Positions 1-12,000 of a DNA stretch of 64,000 nt are shown here, piece by piece. Below the pieces are notes generated by a model. It saw only the letters and a list, made by a program, of their open reading frames with translations. It searched no databases and was not told where the DNA came from. Positions within the stretch are counted from its first letter, which is position 1. Every line of letters begins with the position of its first letter. The position numbers and the translations under genes are program-made. The DNA comes from Heligmosomoides polygyrus polygyrus (taxonomy: Eukaryota; Nematoda; Chromadorea; Rhabditida; Heligmosomidae): assembly GCA_947396885.1 (NCBI GenBank), contig OX377203.1, positions 23,997,253 through 24,061,252 of the forward strand, written 5' to 3'.

Positions 1-381
1 GCTAATCCCAGCGTGGATTTAAAAATCTGGCCGTTTGCGTACGATGTCTTCCAGACAATTAACAAGTGCCGCAATCAACGCTCAGTTCCCAATTTGACCC
101 AAGGGCAGATCTATAGGCTCAAAGAGGTTCAAAATTTAGTTACCTCTAAATCCATGCGGCTATCCATTAGCAAAAAACGGAGCGAGTTTGTCGTAAGACC
201 TAGACAGCTCGACATTGCTATAACCGAGCGCCATCTGGAAGATACCTCTACGTATCGTCCCGCCACCCTCAAGGCATTCCAACGGCAGTGTCGGAGGCTT
301 AACCGATCCCCGCTAGTCATTTGTAAGTTGTTGCAAGCTAGCAGAAATGTCGCAAGTAAGTTACACGGAGAGCCCTGCTAG
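1..381 (+). mobile_element. Penelope-like element, N-terminal coding fragment
   Basis: The frame open to 381 reads like the segment before the reverse transcriptase core of nematode Penelope-like elements. It contains a 'SKSMRLSISKKRSEFVV.PR' stretch, then 'LDIAITERHLEDTSTYRP', then 'QRQCRRLNR', matching in order the conserved block in which a worm PLE protein says 'ISDKGGEFVV..LD.AI...HLEDT..YRP'. The left side runs off the window. The reading frame stops at 381 inside a short duplication, and no RT palm follows, so this is a fragment rather than a working element. The family assignment is from recalled family patterns, not a search. Confidence 0.6.
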
Positions 382-445
382 TCATTCGTAAGGTGCTGCA
401 AGCTAGCACATGTCGCACATAAGTTAAACGAAGGCCTCTGCTAGT
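311..445. repeat. Imperfect ~68-bp tandem duplication
   Basis: Two adjacent copies start with CTAGTCATT(T/C)GTAAG and contain TGCAAGCTAGCA. The first copy is at about 311-378 and the second at 379-445, with scattered mismatches. The duplication sits at the broken end of the PLE coding fragment and supplies its stop codon. Confidence 0.6.
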
Positions 446-2796
446 ACTAGAAATAGGTAACCCGCACTTGTAATGTTTCCGTAAGCTTTTTTCAATACTC
501 ATGTTTTATTCGCTTGAGCAACTCGCACACTCAAAAATAGTCGCACACGACTCGCAAAAAAATTGACAGGCAACAAGTAAATCATCCGGTGGCGATGTTC
601 ATGAAGCTGACCGTGTAGATTGTAACGGCTTAAACCCAACAGCCTTGAACCAAACTAATGGAATAATAACGTTGAAATGGATGTGATTCCTTAAGAAAAT
701 GGGGATTATAAGAGGGCAGCATGAACAAAACTGACTGTGTGACACATATACTCAGTGAGGAACAGAATTTCGCAACTCCAGTTCGTAAGAGCGGTTCCCA
801 AAAGTGCATTTCCTTCGCATTCACTATGCGCCGACCGCTTACGCAATTTTGGTTACGGTAGTCGGCGCTGTTTTTCCGTAATCTAGATTATTGTGGCGCT
901 GAAAATATGGAGAACAATAGCTCTTTCTGACCAACCGTGATTGTTGTTTGGTAAGTGGGAGATCGAAAAGAAAGCGTAGCTCCTGTATGGACATAGGTGA
1001 ACGTTTCGAAGTTCGCCATGGTTCCTCCAACACGGCTTTTGGAACATATCGAAGGCAAAGGCCATGTTGGTGGAACTATGGCGTACCTCGAAACTTACTT
1101 AGGCCACAGTCTCAGCGTATAATAGACACAGATGATGATCTTGAGATCTGCTGCTCTAATTTTACTCCAATGATTCGAGATATCAAATACTTAAATGAGC
1201 CTTCTCTGTAAAATCTACGATTTAAGGTCTAGAGAACCAATCATGTTAAAGAAAATTGGTACTTGATTACAACTGGATCAGACACCTCGCCAAGGTCACA
1301 GCATTCGAATTATGTGTTCAATGACAACGCCACTGACAATGATACGTTAATATACGGAATGTCTAGGTAGTTTATATGGAGAAAGAGAAGAACTGAAAGG
1401 TCTTGGAGCTAGGATATAAATGAAAATGCTTACGTGACGCAGTGGATAATTTTTCAAATTTCGCATCGATTTGTGGATTAGGATAACCGGCGACGATTAT
1501 TTGGGTCCAGAAGTGCTCTGTGTCCAGTCTCCACTTGTTGTGTTGCCACAGCCTCGCTTTACTTAGTCTCGGTCTCCGAGCGTTGTTATTGTACTCGTCA
1601 TTCAAATGCTGTGACCTTGGCGATATTCGCGACTCAGCTGTAATAAAACGCCCATTTTCGTTAAGGTCGCTGCTTGCCTGACGTAAAATTTCGATGTCGT
1701 CGTTGGATAGACCTGGACTCCACGAGAAGGAAGAGTGGATGGGTCCACGGACTTCCCACCGTAGGTGGTTCAGAACCCCTGTATTTCATTTACGGCTGAA
1801 CCACCCTATGGCTGAACCACCCTATAGAAAGTCCTTTGCATTTCCCCTCGTTTTTCGTGTGGAGTCCTGGTATGTAACACAACTGCAGCTCTGATCAATC
1901 GTATATCTATAAAATATGCAAATATGGTTATTTTAGACCTGAAGAAGAACTATGAATGAGCTATGAATGAACAGCTGCTAAGGGATAAAACTAAAGGCTC
2001 AAAGGCAATAAACTGAATCGAGAAGCCGTTTAGGGCTTTACTGAATGCCCAAGAAAACGCTACAACAAATAGATAATTCAAAAGAACCCCAACGTTCTAT
2101 TACTATAGCTCTGGCTAACAAGTAAAACACAATCATTAACTGTTTCGAAACAATTTTCACCCATCACTCCTTTCGGGAAGTCTAGAAAGATGGATCCACA
2201 GATTCATCTCTGAAAAATCCGGCGATTTTACTCAACAACAAAGAAAACGGTAAGTAATTATACATAGACTCTTTTATATGTAGTAGAACATAGATAAAAA
2301 CTCCAGCTGGATATAATACAGACCTACTTAAGCCGCGTAAAACTGCCAAAGTGAAACAAAAACGAGGTGGACTTCCTCCCTAGACTTGGATCCCTTTCTA
2401 TTAGAGAAAAGGCTGTGAAATACTTTCTACCAATTAGGAAATGGGTTTACAAATGCAAACAGCCAAAAGATATGAGGGAGGAAACAAGGAAGATGACAGA
2501 AAGAATGGCAAGACTGTCCGGGTCGATAGAGCAGCTCCGATTTCGAAACATATACGACCGCGTGCGCGTGTGAGGACGCTACCGAATGACCGCGTGCGCA
2601 CGTGATGACGCAACTTACTACAGTGCAAGCTTGCACGAAAGCTTCTTGCAAGCTTGCAGTACAGTTAGTTCCGTGCAAGTTTAAAATTCCTGGGTGCAAG
2701 CTTACAAGTTAGTTAACCGCGAGCGATAAGTCGCAAGTAACTTGTTTTCGAGGTCTAAAGGCGCAAATAACTTGTTCAAAATTTTCTGATTTCTGT
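446..2796. other. No gene recognised
   Basis: Short open frames occur on both strands, but none has splice-consistent neighbours or a recognisable motif. Around 2565-2720 there is a locally repetitive stretch with several copies of TGCAAGCTT and two CCGCGTGCGC words, probably a decayed repeat. Nothing else stands out. Confidence 0.5.
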
Positions 2797-2857
2797 CACG
2801 GTATACTGACCGCCGCCTGTAAACCCTCACTCCCAGGCAGGAGCATGACATGGAGGT
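2797..2857. repeat. Short copy of a dispersed repeat also at 5660-5815
   Basis: The stretch CACGGTATACTG(A/G)CCGCCGCCT is followed here directly by GTAAACCCTCACTCCC and AGGCAGGAGCA. At 5664-5815 the same two blocks occur in the same order and orientation but are separated by about 110 bp. The copy here is therefore an internally deleted relative, or the longer copy holds an insertion. Confidence 0.6.
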
Positions 2858-5663
2858 CCCAGGGAGATCCTTTTAGAATTTTGCTCAAAATTTCTAAAAG
2901 AAGTTAGCAGTAGGGGAAACTCCGTTTTGACGGCCATCAAAACGTTTTTATACCTCGAGATATGTACACCACACCGCATGCACATTGCATATTTCTTACG
3001 AAGCATGTTGACATGATTTTTTTGCACTGATCACGATCTTTTTATCATTTCTACTTCTTCATTTGCCTTCATCGTGGAGCATGAATGAGGCAGGGCATGT
3101 AACGAAACAGCTATTTTTCAAAGAAATACTCTTACTATTTTCAAATAATTTGAGCCCGCTTACTCTAGGCTATTTTTTTAGGCTCTAATTATCGATTGCG
3201 AAAAGTACGATTTCCATTATTCGCGATAGCGATTTGAAGCGAACATCGTATTTTCCGACATGGCGTCTTCAAAAACACCAAGTGTGCGGAAAGTACGTCC
3301 TTAACATGAGTCACTGCCGAGTGCAAACTACCTCCCTTGTGAACCTCGTACTTTTCCGATTTTCCCTTTTGGCGCACGTCCAAGATGATTTCTTGCATTC
3401 ATGTTTTCGTTATCACGTTAATGTTTTAATCAAATCTTTCACTATTAGCTTATTAAAACGTCTAATTTATAGCTCATGTTTCTAATCTTCAATTCCTAAC
3501 TTATCTCAATTCACTTGCTACATTTTACTCTGCCATTCATACCACCGCTAGCTTGTATATAATCTGTACATAGGACATCAAAAAAATCCGAAAGAGAACA
3601 AAAACTATTCTTTTAGACTTATTTTATTCGATGTTAATAGAACTTCGCCCGTTGGCAACATTATCGTATATTAGGTAAATTCGGCAATCAAAAGGAGCCG
3701 AAACGTGGCTTCGAGCATACACTCGAGAGCGTCGACCAGAGCTCACGCAAGTACCCACTTAAAAATAGCGGCATCGTCGAGGTTAGGATTATCCCACTTG
3801 AAGGAGAAAGAGCGCGGTAACCCGCACTGAGTTAATCTAAGAGACATCACGTCTTCGTGACTGCAGTTGAAAGATTGTGTTCAATTGCGCTCCCTACTGC
3901 TTTCTTCAGCTCTCTCTTCTATCTCCTATTTCTTCATATTAATAGCGATTCATCAACATAACGGATAATTACTTAGTGCCGAACAGCTCACCAGCTGAGA
4001 AACGTGTTGCTCGCACCGAAGAAATCAAGCGAAACTAACGAGTCGACTTATTAAAGAATCACGGGAATTAATAGAACGGTTGCTCATTTCGAACATGGCG
4101 AGATCTGATAACGGACTAATCGGGGGATCTGTTGAGAGTTTAGACAGACCTCTTGATATTCGGGTCAATATAGCGGATCTGCTTCCCGCATTGCAGTGCT
4201 GGCCTAAAAATAACGGAACTAACATGTCAATGGTGAGGTTTGTTAGAGGAATGAACGAAAAAAAACCAATGCGGCAGGATATGACGAGCAGAAACTTGCG
4301 AGGCTCCTTCCTCTGCAATTAAGCGGAGCAGCCAAAATAAAACATGAGAACTATGATAACGATGCTGAGCTGGATTACAGAAAGGTTGCTGACCAGTTGA
4401 AAAAAGACTTTTGTAACCTTGACTATGTCGAAATAGCGAAAGAAAAATTTATCATGTGAAGCAGGAACCCGATCAAAATGTGATCATTTATGGTCAACGG
4501 GTGAGAGATTTAGCTCAATCCTAGCGGTTACTACGAAAACGGAGAAATTCGGAACAAGCGGGGATATCACTGACAGGGCTCTCAAATCCCTAGAAATAAC
4601 GCTTCTCACAATTACGTGAGAAATTATGATGACCAACATGATAACGGTCGATATCGGGACTATTCTAATGAATTTCCGCACAACTGGGAAGTCACTGTGA
4701 CGGCATAAAAATCTATTGCATTCAAAATAACGCCCTATCTTATAACGAAGGGGAAAATAATTGGTTAGGTAAAGTAGACGAAGGTCACCAAAAAGAGATT
4801 TTGTAGCAGAAGCACGAAAACCTCTTCGCTGGAGGTTACTTGAGCAGTAAAAATACCTTGCAATAAGATTCACGCACAATTTTACTGGAAGAAAATGAAT
4901 AACGAAATAGCGAGCTTTGTTTTAAGCCGCGTTATTTGCCAGAAGGTCAAGTCATTACGATCTTGAAATATTTTTGATATTTCACAGCATATAGCGATGT
5001 CCGTAGATCTGATAAAGACACCGGGAAATTCGGACTATGATTACGACAGTGAATACACTCCCGCAAAAAGTCATTTCGTGGTAACTTTAAACATTTCCAC
5101 CCGAAGGTCGGAAAAGTAACGATTGGTAGAATAACGATTTAACATAAACCAAATTCATAACGATATCTAATCAATATTTGAAGGAGCTATGCGAAGATAC
5201 CAGTGATCAAACTAGTATCCTGCAAGAAGAGCTACGAGGACTCCGACAAGCACACTTGACTTGTCAGGAGCAGGTTGCTGAGATGACAAAGATGGTGAAC
5301 AAGGACTTAAACCTGGTCGCCAATGTGGGTCACGCCGATAAAACGTGCCCTAGAGATGCGATGGTCGACGGCTCTGGAGATGCGATGGCTCCAAGCAAGG
5401 CCAGTGGCAATATGCGGGTAGCGATTCGAGCAATGCCTCGAAGGCACATGATCCGGAGGCCCTATGAACTTGTCCTAGCTTTCTGCACAAAATTTCGACC
5501 TGTAACCTGTACCGTTCTGAAAGCAATCCTCCCATAATCGTCTCTATGTCCATCGACCCATCATTTTAATTCATCATTGGAGTGAATATTTGTTTTTTGT
5601 CGTTATTTAAAAAATGTTGTGTAATTTTGTCGAGGCCGACAAATTCGAAAGGAAGGGCATGTC
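2858..5663. other. No gene recognised
   Basis: The stretch is AT-rich and carries only short, unrelated open frames. No splice-linked coding exons or RNA gene could be supported. One frame at 5178-5537 starts with a Glu/Gln-rich heptad-like segment, but it has no recognisable family and its second half is low in coding character. Confidence 0.4.
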
Positions 5664-5815
5664 ACGGTATACTGGCCGCCGCCTCTGTAAGCCACGCCCC
5701 TACATGGGTTGCAAGGTTGGTAGTCTCCCTAACTGCATTCTTGCTACATGGTATACATTTGTATATAATATAATAATGAAGGTTTGTAAACCCTCACTCC
5801 CAGGCAGGAGCAAGA
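5664..5815. repeat. Longer copy of the GGTATACTG repeat
   Basis: This copy contains the two blocks seen adjacent at 2797-2857, here separated by about 110 bp that include GCCACGCCCCTACATGGG and a TATAATATAATAATG stretch. The start, GGTATACTGGCCGCCGCC, resembles the TATACT-plus-GC-rich ends of the Tourist-like elements described elsewhere in this window. Confidence 0.5.
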
Positions 5816-5903
5816 CATTTCGCTGCAGTGGCGGACGGCGCAGCGAGGCGCGGTTGTCAATTGACGCGCCATCGCTCCCACGACGCATCGCAGAGGGGTG
5901 TTA

Positions 5904-6802
5904 GGCGCCTTTTATACTTCCGCCGCGGCGCGGCCAGTCGCGCCGCGCCCCGAATTTGACGCGCCGCTGCGCGATGGCAGAAAGGGGAGCGTCAGCGACG
6001 CGCGGCCACGAGCTTCTGCGCATTATGGCCTGTGCTCCGGAAACGGTCCATGAGTCATTGAGGGAGCAAAACAGAAAGGATTCGTCTGGCTGATCAGCGC
6101 AATGCATCTTGTCAATGTTTGTCGCGGGATTTCTATGGGGAGCGACGAATCCTCTCTTAAGCCTGGAGTCGAAGTCGTTCGCTCAACCTACGGTTGAAAC
6201 TGGTGAGTGTGGTATCCCTGCAATGCAAACGGCTTTAAACCACTCTTTATTTTGCGATATATGCGGGTCCAAACGTAAAACTGCTGGAAGGTACTCATCT
6301 TCGAGAATCACTCAAAATTCTTTCTCATATGGCAATTCTGGGGTCACTGTGCACTAAGCATATCTTTGGCGTGGTATATGAAGCTTCGTGAATGTCTACA
6401 GATCTCCATTCTCTTCCTAAGTTACAGAAGGTACGGGCTAAGGTCATGGTCACCGATTTCGCCCAAACTCCCTAATCATGCAAACCTAGTAATCGTCTGT
6501 AACTTCAAAAAACGATGTCAGACATTGAGTCAGCACCCTGAATACCCCCTCCTCCTTCCCAATAGGAGAAGTTTGGGCGAAGAGGTGAAATCTCACACCC
6601 TACACCGAGTCTGCCGCGGCTGACCGCGCCGCGCCGCGCCCTTCCCCTCAGCGGCGCGATTCGCCGAATACCGTAACCCAAAATTCCGTCACGTGTGGTG
6701 TTTTGCGGCGGCGGAGTATAGAAGCGCCTCGCGGCGCGAAAAATCGATAACCATGCCGACCATCACGCCGCGCCGCGCTGCGGCGTAAGTATAAAAGGCG
6801 CC
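5904..6802. mobile_element. Tourist-like (PIF/Harbinger-type) non-autonomous element with TTA target duplication
   Basis: The terminal inverted repeats read GGCGCCTTTTATACTT, followed by a GC-rich C/G tract, at the left end and their reverse complement at 6780-6802. TTA flanks both ends directly (5901-5903 and 6803-6805), the 3-bp duplication typical of PIF/Harbinger and Tourist MITEs. The ends are very GC-rich (repeated GCGCCGCGCCGCG words) and the centre is ordinary AT-rich DNA with no transposase. At 899 bp it is long for a MITE. The superfamily call rests on TIR plus target duplication only. Confidence 0.65.
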
Positions 6803-6805
6803 TTA

Positions 6806-7778
6806 TACCTCTGAGTGGCGGGAGCAGAACGGGTTCATACGTTAGGTGTATCCCTGAGTTACGATAGCGCGCTACCGCCGCCCACCACTGCCCCCGATCA
6901 CGGTAACGTGGCGGGTTGTTGAGCCCGCCTTCGACGAGGTGCAACGGATTAACAGATAGCAACATGCGCTTTGGAGCAGACCTTCTGGCGTAGGGTGGTG
7001 ACTGACGACTTTGTTCATTACTTGTTCTCTTTTTCTCTCTGCTCTTCTTGTTTTCATACGCGATCTGAGTGACTCCTACTGGGGCAAGGGGGGAGGGGGA
7101 GGGTTCACCTTATTACGCTCTAACGAAGGCAATAAAGATCACGTGCTAGTAAGGACTGTAATCACTAACGAACTATAAAACAAGTAAAAGAAAACACAGG
7201 AGAAATTGAAAAGGGAACATGGCTTGAGCGAAAGCTACAAAGCTGTCGTACACCAAAGATCAAAAAGGAATAAACTTGACTTGTTGCTCCTATTATCATT
7301 TCGATTTTGTAATCTCAGAGGCGGCATGTGCCCAAAGCTTGCAGAAAAGAAGGATACAGAGCAAAAAATAAAAAAGAATCAGGTCCAGTATGGTTTTTTC
7401 ACGGAATCTGCTTCACGGCAGCAATGCGCGCTCTGTTCTGTTCGCCTCATCTCGCAGTGAAATCTCGTCCGTGGTGAGGGCGGCACCAGGTCTGCCTACG
7501 GTAATCGAGCGCGTCGCTCCTCCCCTACAGTAGTGGGAGACACCTAAAATAACGACTCGAGCGGAATACACTCTCGTGCGACGGGCAGCGATGGTCGCGG
7601 AGGGGGGAGTGCTTTCCGTGCCCTATTCTGTATACTTCCGCTCACTTATCTTGACACTTCCTTGGTTCGAGACCGTACCACAGTGATTTCAACACACGTC
7701 TGATGATGCTTTGGTGGTCATGTGATGTCTTTGTTGTTCTCCTCGTAGAGTTTCCGTCGTGGCTAAGCTCATTACGGG
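6806..7778. other. No gene recognised
   Basis: Contains a G-rich patch (7080-7102) and otherwise mixed intergenic sequence. Short frames on both strands overlap each other and have no motif. No RNA gene was seen. Confidence 0.4.
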
Positions 7779-7779
7779 C

Positions 7780-8153
7780 TTTTTTCTCCTGTGAACTTCC
7801 TTGCCGACACCGAAGTCCACATTTCTCTGCCGGACAAGTCACGAGGAGGTTTTTTCACATGTCCGGCACAGAAATGTGCCAATTGAATGGCTACTTTTTG
7901 GAGGAGATATGGTTGTAGACCGTTTTTAACCACTTTTGTGCCGACTCCCGCATTTTTTTCTCCTGTGAACTTTCTCGCTGGCAGCGAAATCCACATTTCT
8001 GTACCGGATAAGTCACAGGGAGGTTCTTTTCACATGTACGGCACACAAATGTGCCAACTGAATGGCTACTTACTGAGGATGTATTTTTGAAGACCGTTTT
8101 TCCCACTTTTGTGCCAATACCCGCATTTTTTCTCTTGTGAACGTCCTGTGAAA
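7780..8153. repeat. ~172-bp tandem repeat, two full units and a partial third
   Basis: Each unit begins with TTTTTTCTCCTGTGAAC, then a TCCACATTTCT(C/G)T(G/A)CCGGA segment, TCACATGT(C/A)CGGCACA, GTGCCAA(T/C)TGAATGGCTACTT and ends near CACTTTTGTGCC. Units start near 7780, 7953 and 8125, the last being partial. The divergence between units is around ten percent, so this is not an assembly duplication. No coding function is evident. Confidence 0.8.
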
Positions 8154-9270
8154 GCCCCCTAGCAAAACATCGCTTTGGAAGAATTAGGTCTCAGTTGGGA
8201 CGATTCCGTGCTGAACACGTCACAAGAACTCTCTCGTGTCGTGTCGATTACAGAAACGTCGGCTTCCGTGCCTGGTTGGAATGAGGAACGAAAAAATGCA
8301 TGAGTGAGCTCAGGCATGGCGGAACTCCTCTCACAACGTCGGAGAAATGCCTTTGAAAACAACAATCCTACAACGGCGTACGGATCAGAAGGCGATAAAA
8401 CGGGAAAAACGCGAAATCGCGAAAGAAACGGGCGACAAAACAAGGAATCCAAGAAAAATGCACTGAATCAGCTGATTCGCTAAAATTCTGAAAAAGTCTC
8501 CGTCTGCAGAACCGCGTGAACTATGTCAGCATCAGCGATGGCGACGGCTCGCGACGCGCATAGCGGACGGGAGTATACCATAGGCCTAAGGCCGGCAGCA
8601 GAGTCTTGCAGGTGCCGCGGACCCGCCATGACAACGGCGGGTGGTGCGGCGCCGCAAGGGTTGCTGGTCGCAATACTGCGCACTTTTGCCGGTAGTTGCG
8701 ATTTCTAAGAATGTCAGAGATGTAGTAAGCAAAATGCTTTTTGTATTGTAAAGAAGCGCTTTGTAAGCCAAGTTAGGAGTTCCTGAATGTGAGCCCCGAA
8801 ATCTAATAGAACGATTCTTAATAACTCGACAGCTCTGTACCATTTTGCGCTTGCTCTCACTTTTGTCGTTCTACCTCCACTAAAAGTTTCTCGGTTGACA
8901 ACCAGCTCGAAGATATTGTGGTGGCCCTTGCGATGACAGCGCTCCCTCCGATGCCTTGTCGAGTCCGGGAGGTCTGTCCGATGCAGTTATAACTCATATA
9001 TTATAAAGAACGGTCTGCTTTGTTGTTGTATTCCTGCGCAAAGGTTCTCCCTAAACCTTACCGGCTAGCTTGTGGCTGGAAGGCCACGAAGATTTGCAGT
9101 GCAATTAAGGTTACCTAATGTCTTGCTAAGGTATTTTGCGTTACGTCATTATCGACACCCATCTATCGCGCCCCCCGGCGGGTCTCACCCGCAGTTCCTG
9201 GCGCCGTGAACTGCGGCAGCCCTGGGGACCTTTGCGTGCGGCGGCTCCGCGACAACTCGTCCGCGCCGCG
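8154..9270. other. Intergenic; includes a GC-rich patch related to Tourist-like ends
   Basis: The patch at 8520-8700 contains CGGGAGTATACCATAGGCCTAAGG, which matches the terminal sequence of the palindromic elements at 30840 and 45241. The matching opposite end was not found, so it is probably a solo or decayed end. The rest of the stretch shows no supported gene. Confidence 0.45.
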
Positions 9271-9289
9271 GTTTCAACCACAGTAGCAG

Positions 9290-10560
9290 CGTGGATCCTA
9301 CTGCGGCGGGAGCGGTTTGGACGAGTTCTCGGGGTGCTGCCGCAAGACTCTGTAGAGGCCCTAACACCCATGCTTTCCTTGACCGCCTACACGCAGCTCA
9401 GGTGGAGCGGAATTGTGTGATGAAGTCGTTCGACGTCACGTCGCTGTATACAAATGTCAGCAAAGACTCAGCAATTGAGGCAGTCTATGAACTCAGTGAA
9501 CACCATCTTGACATGTTTAGCCTCACTATAGGTCAGGTCATGCGGCTACTGAAAAAATGCCTCAGCTGCAACACCTTCAGATGGTCGGGCCGGTGTTTTT
9601 CGCAGATAAAATGCTTAGCTATGGGCCAACGCTTAGCTTCCACTTTGGCCATCGCATTCATGTCCAAATTGAAGCTCCCGTGTTGGATAGGCCCCTTGCT
9701 TTATACTGTCTATGTCTACTGATATATCAATGACTGCCTCATTATCTGTTCTACCCAAGGACATGTGCTTCGATACCATAAACAAGCAGTGTGAGCATAT
9801 CAAGCTTACACGGGAGACTCCAAAGGATGACGATTGGCTTCCGTTTTTGAACGTCGAGATACAGCTGAACGGAACTAGAAAAGTAACAAAGTGGTATCGT
9901 AAACTCAATAACAAAAATATCCTGGTCCATAGCAAGTCACCGCATCTGATACTGACCACAACAGCTGACGTGCACAATATGTTCCGCACAGCAAGTATCT
10001 ATTGGAGAAAAGAATCGTAAGGAATCGCTAGCGCTTGCCCATCAAATCGCTGCCAAGAATGGGTATACATTTTTTAACTCTCAGCGAAGTAGCACCAGCA
10101 ATCGCTCACGTAATTCCTCATTTGACGAGAAAATCCCGTTTGTCATCCCTTTCGTCTCAGACAGTGTCAGCACTTCTATTAGGAAGTGCGTTAGAAGGGC
10201 AGGATTGGGAAACGATGTCAAAGTGGTAGATACACCTCCTGCTAACTTGAAAACTCGTTTAGTGCTCAACCGGCTATACGACCGAACTTGCGAAACCCCA
10301 CGTTGCACCATCTGTCCTGCTGGTAACGATCGAGACTGCATGACTTCAGGGTTTGTATACCTAACAAGGTGGAATAGCTATGGAGGTGAATACATCGGTG
10401 AAACAGCTCGCCCTTCTACGTTCGCGCTAAGGAACAACTGGAAAGGAGATCACGACCATCAACTGCTCTGGGCTGCCCCAGGTAAACGACCATAACGGCG
10501 CCGACTTTGGGGTCACTTTCAAAATTCTTGCACGGGAGGTCATACTGCAAAACTCTGGAG
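9290..10560 (+). mobile_element. Degenerate Penelope-like retroelement: RT palm plus GIY-YIG endonuclease
   Basis: Across several broken frames the PLE order is preserved. 'FDVTSLYTNVSKDSAIEA' (RT motif A region) is followed by 'AMGQRLASTLAIAFMSK' (motif B), a palm motif reading 'YINDCLIICSTQ' after an in-frame stop, 'HIKLTRETP..DWLPFLNVEIQL', 'VTKWYRKLNNKNILVHS', then 'CTICPAGNDRDCM' and the GIY-YIG-like 'GFVYLT...EYIGETARP'. The catalytic pair, expected as IDD, reads IND here. The frame changes near 9722, 10020 and 10205 and the RT carries a stop, so the copy is dead. PLEs with GIY-YIG domains are known in nematodes. This is fragment-level homology recalled from the family. Confidence 0.8.
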
Positions 10561-10562
10561 GG

Positions 10563-10695
10563 GTTCTGGGTCTACGGGAAAAATGCCCGAATCTCCGGGG
10601 TGCGTTGCGTGCGGAGAAAATGCCCGCAACCAGGGGAGGAAATGCCCGCAACCAAGGGAGAAAATGCCCGCGATTAGGGGAGAAAATTCCCGGAT
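10563..10695 (+). repeat. ~21-bp minisatellite, locus 1
   Basis: About five units of GGGAGAAAATGCCCGCAACCA and variants run on the plus strand, immediately after the GIY-YIG end of the Penelope-like remnant. The same unit recurs inverted at 11846-11992 and direct at 32717-32848. Confidence 0.8.
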
Positions 10696-11845
10696 CGACG
10701 AGAAGAATGTATAGCACGCCATCATGTGGTGAATAGCAAAAGCGCCGTAATGAAGAAAACAACTTTGAGCGGTAATCACCACTTAGGAAACTAAGAATAG
10801 TTTGAACCTGTGGAAAAAAACCGTAGAAGAGCCTTAACCGGACGTATCCGCAACGTTTCATTCGTACCAAAGCTCTCATAAGAAATTGATCGCAAATTTT
10901 CGTGTTCGAAAAACACTCTATACTCCGAGAAGGTGGCTTGAAAGATTTTTGGCGAGGTGCTACACCGTAGGTTCTGGTCATTTTTATAGCGTTTTTGGTA
11001 AAACCTATGTTGCAAGTAACCATTCAAATATTTAAATCCTTTATTCAGATATGTGGAAATATCAGAAAAACAGCAACAAAGCGAATCAAAATACAAATCT
11101 TATACTGAGAAAAACTTTAATAAAAAGGACACAACAAGTATTTACGATACCAACGGTGTGTCAAATGAAAATCACTTGAAAAGCAATGAATGTTGAAATT
11201 TCTAAGTTCAAATCCTGTTTTAGTAAAGAAGGAAATGATTGGTCAAAAATGAAGACTTCGTCAGAAAGACTCAGTAAAACCTCAGTAAAACCTAAAATCC
11301 AATTTGTAAATAAATTCTCAAATAAGTTTTGCCATTTTTTCATTTTCTACTTCTCTGACTTTGAAGTGCATGTGCCTTACTGTTCACTTCATGTGGCGTT
11401 CATGTGGCTTAAACTCAAAAATTGAGGTGGCCTACAGTCCCGCAGCTCAGTGCTTCGAAAAGTATTTCTAAGTTACCAGATTCCGTTGATGTGCTTGTTT
11501 TCTAGTTTTACGTGCTAGAAATTGAGATCTGGGCGAAAACGCTTTTTCGCTCCCTTCATTGTTCTTTTCACATAAAACACCGTTGGTTCTAATTTAATCG
11601 TTAAGCATGCCTATTAACTATGTAACGAGAATCCTTCCTCGTATTCTCCAAAGCTTTTCTATCACGGTAGAGTCATCAAGTCTGCTAGGGAATCCAAGTG
11701 ATTGCGCCACAGTTTCAGTTGTCACTCCCACGATTTCTCATGCCCTCTACTCGACGGCATGAGAAAAATACCGTATCCCTGTCCACGTGATTACCATACG
11801 TGTTGTTGTAGTGGTTGTTGTAGTGGACCCTATCTAAAACCGTTC
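10696..11845. other. No gene recognised between two minisatellite arrays
   Basis: A minus-strand frame across 10427-11023 is open for 198 codons, but it overlaps the minisatellite and the GIY-YIG fragment on the other strand, so it is a chance frame. The remainder is AT-rich and unassigned. Confidence 0.45.
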
Positions 11846-12000
11846 ATTGGCCACAGATATTTTCTCCCCTGGCTGTGGACATATTCTGCCCTAGTCGCGG
11901 GCATTTTCTCCCCTGCTCGCGGGCATTTTCTCCCCTGTTTGCGGGCATTTTCTCGCACCAAAGCAGACGCGGAGCGGTTCGGGCATTTTCTCTCGTAATC
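11846..12000 (-). repeat. ~21-bp minisatellite, locus 2 (inverted)
   Basis: Units read GCGGGCATTTTCTCCCCTG on the plus strand, the reverse complement of the unit at 10563. The flank CGCGGAGCGGTTCGGGCATTTTCTC corresponds in reverse complement to the flank of the third array at 32686-32720, so loci 2 and 3 share non-repeat sequence and are copies of one larger dispersed unit. Confidence 0.8.

Noticed and set aside
10427..11023. 198-codon minus-strand frame as a gene
   Set aside because: It overlaps the Penelope-like endonuclease on the plus strand and the 21-bp minisatellite, and its sequence has no motif.
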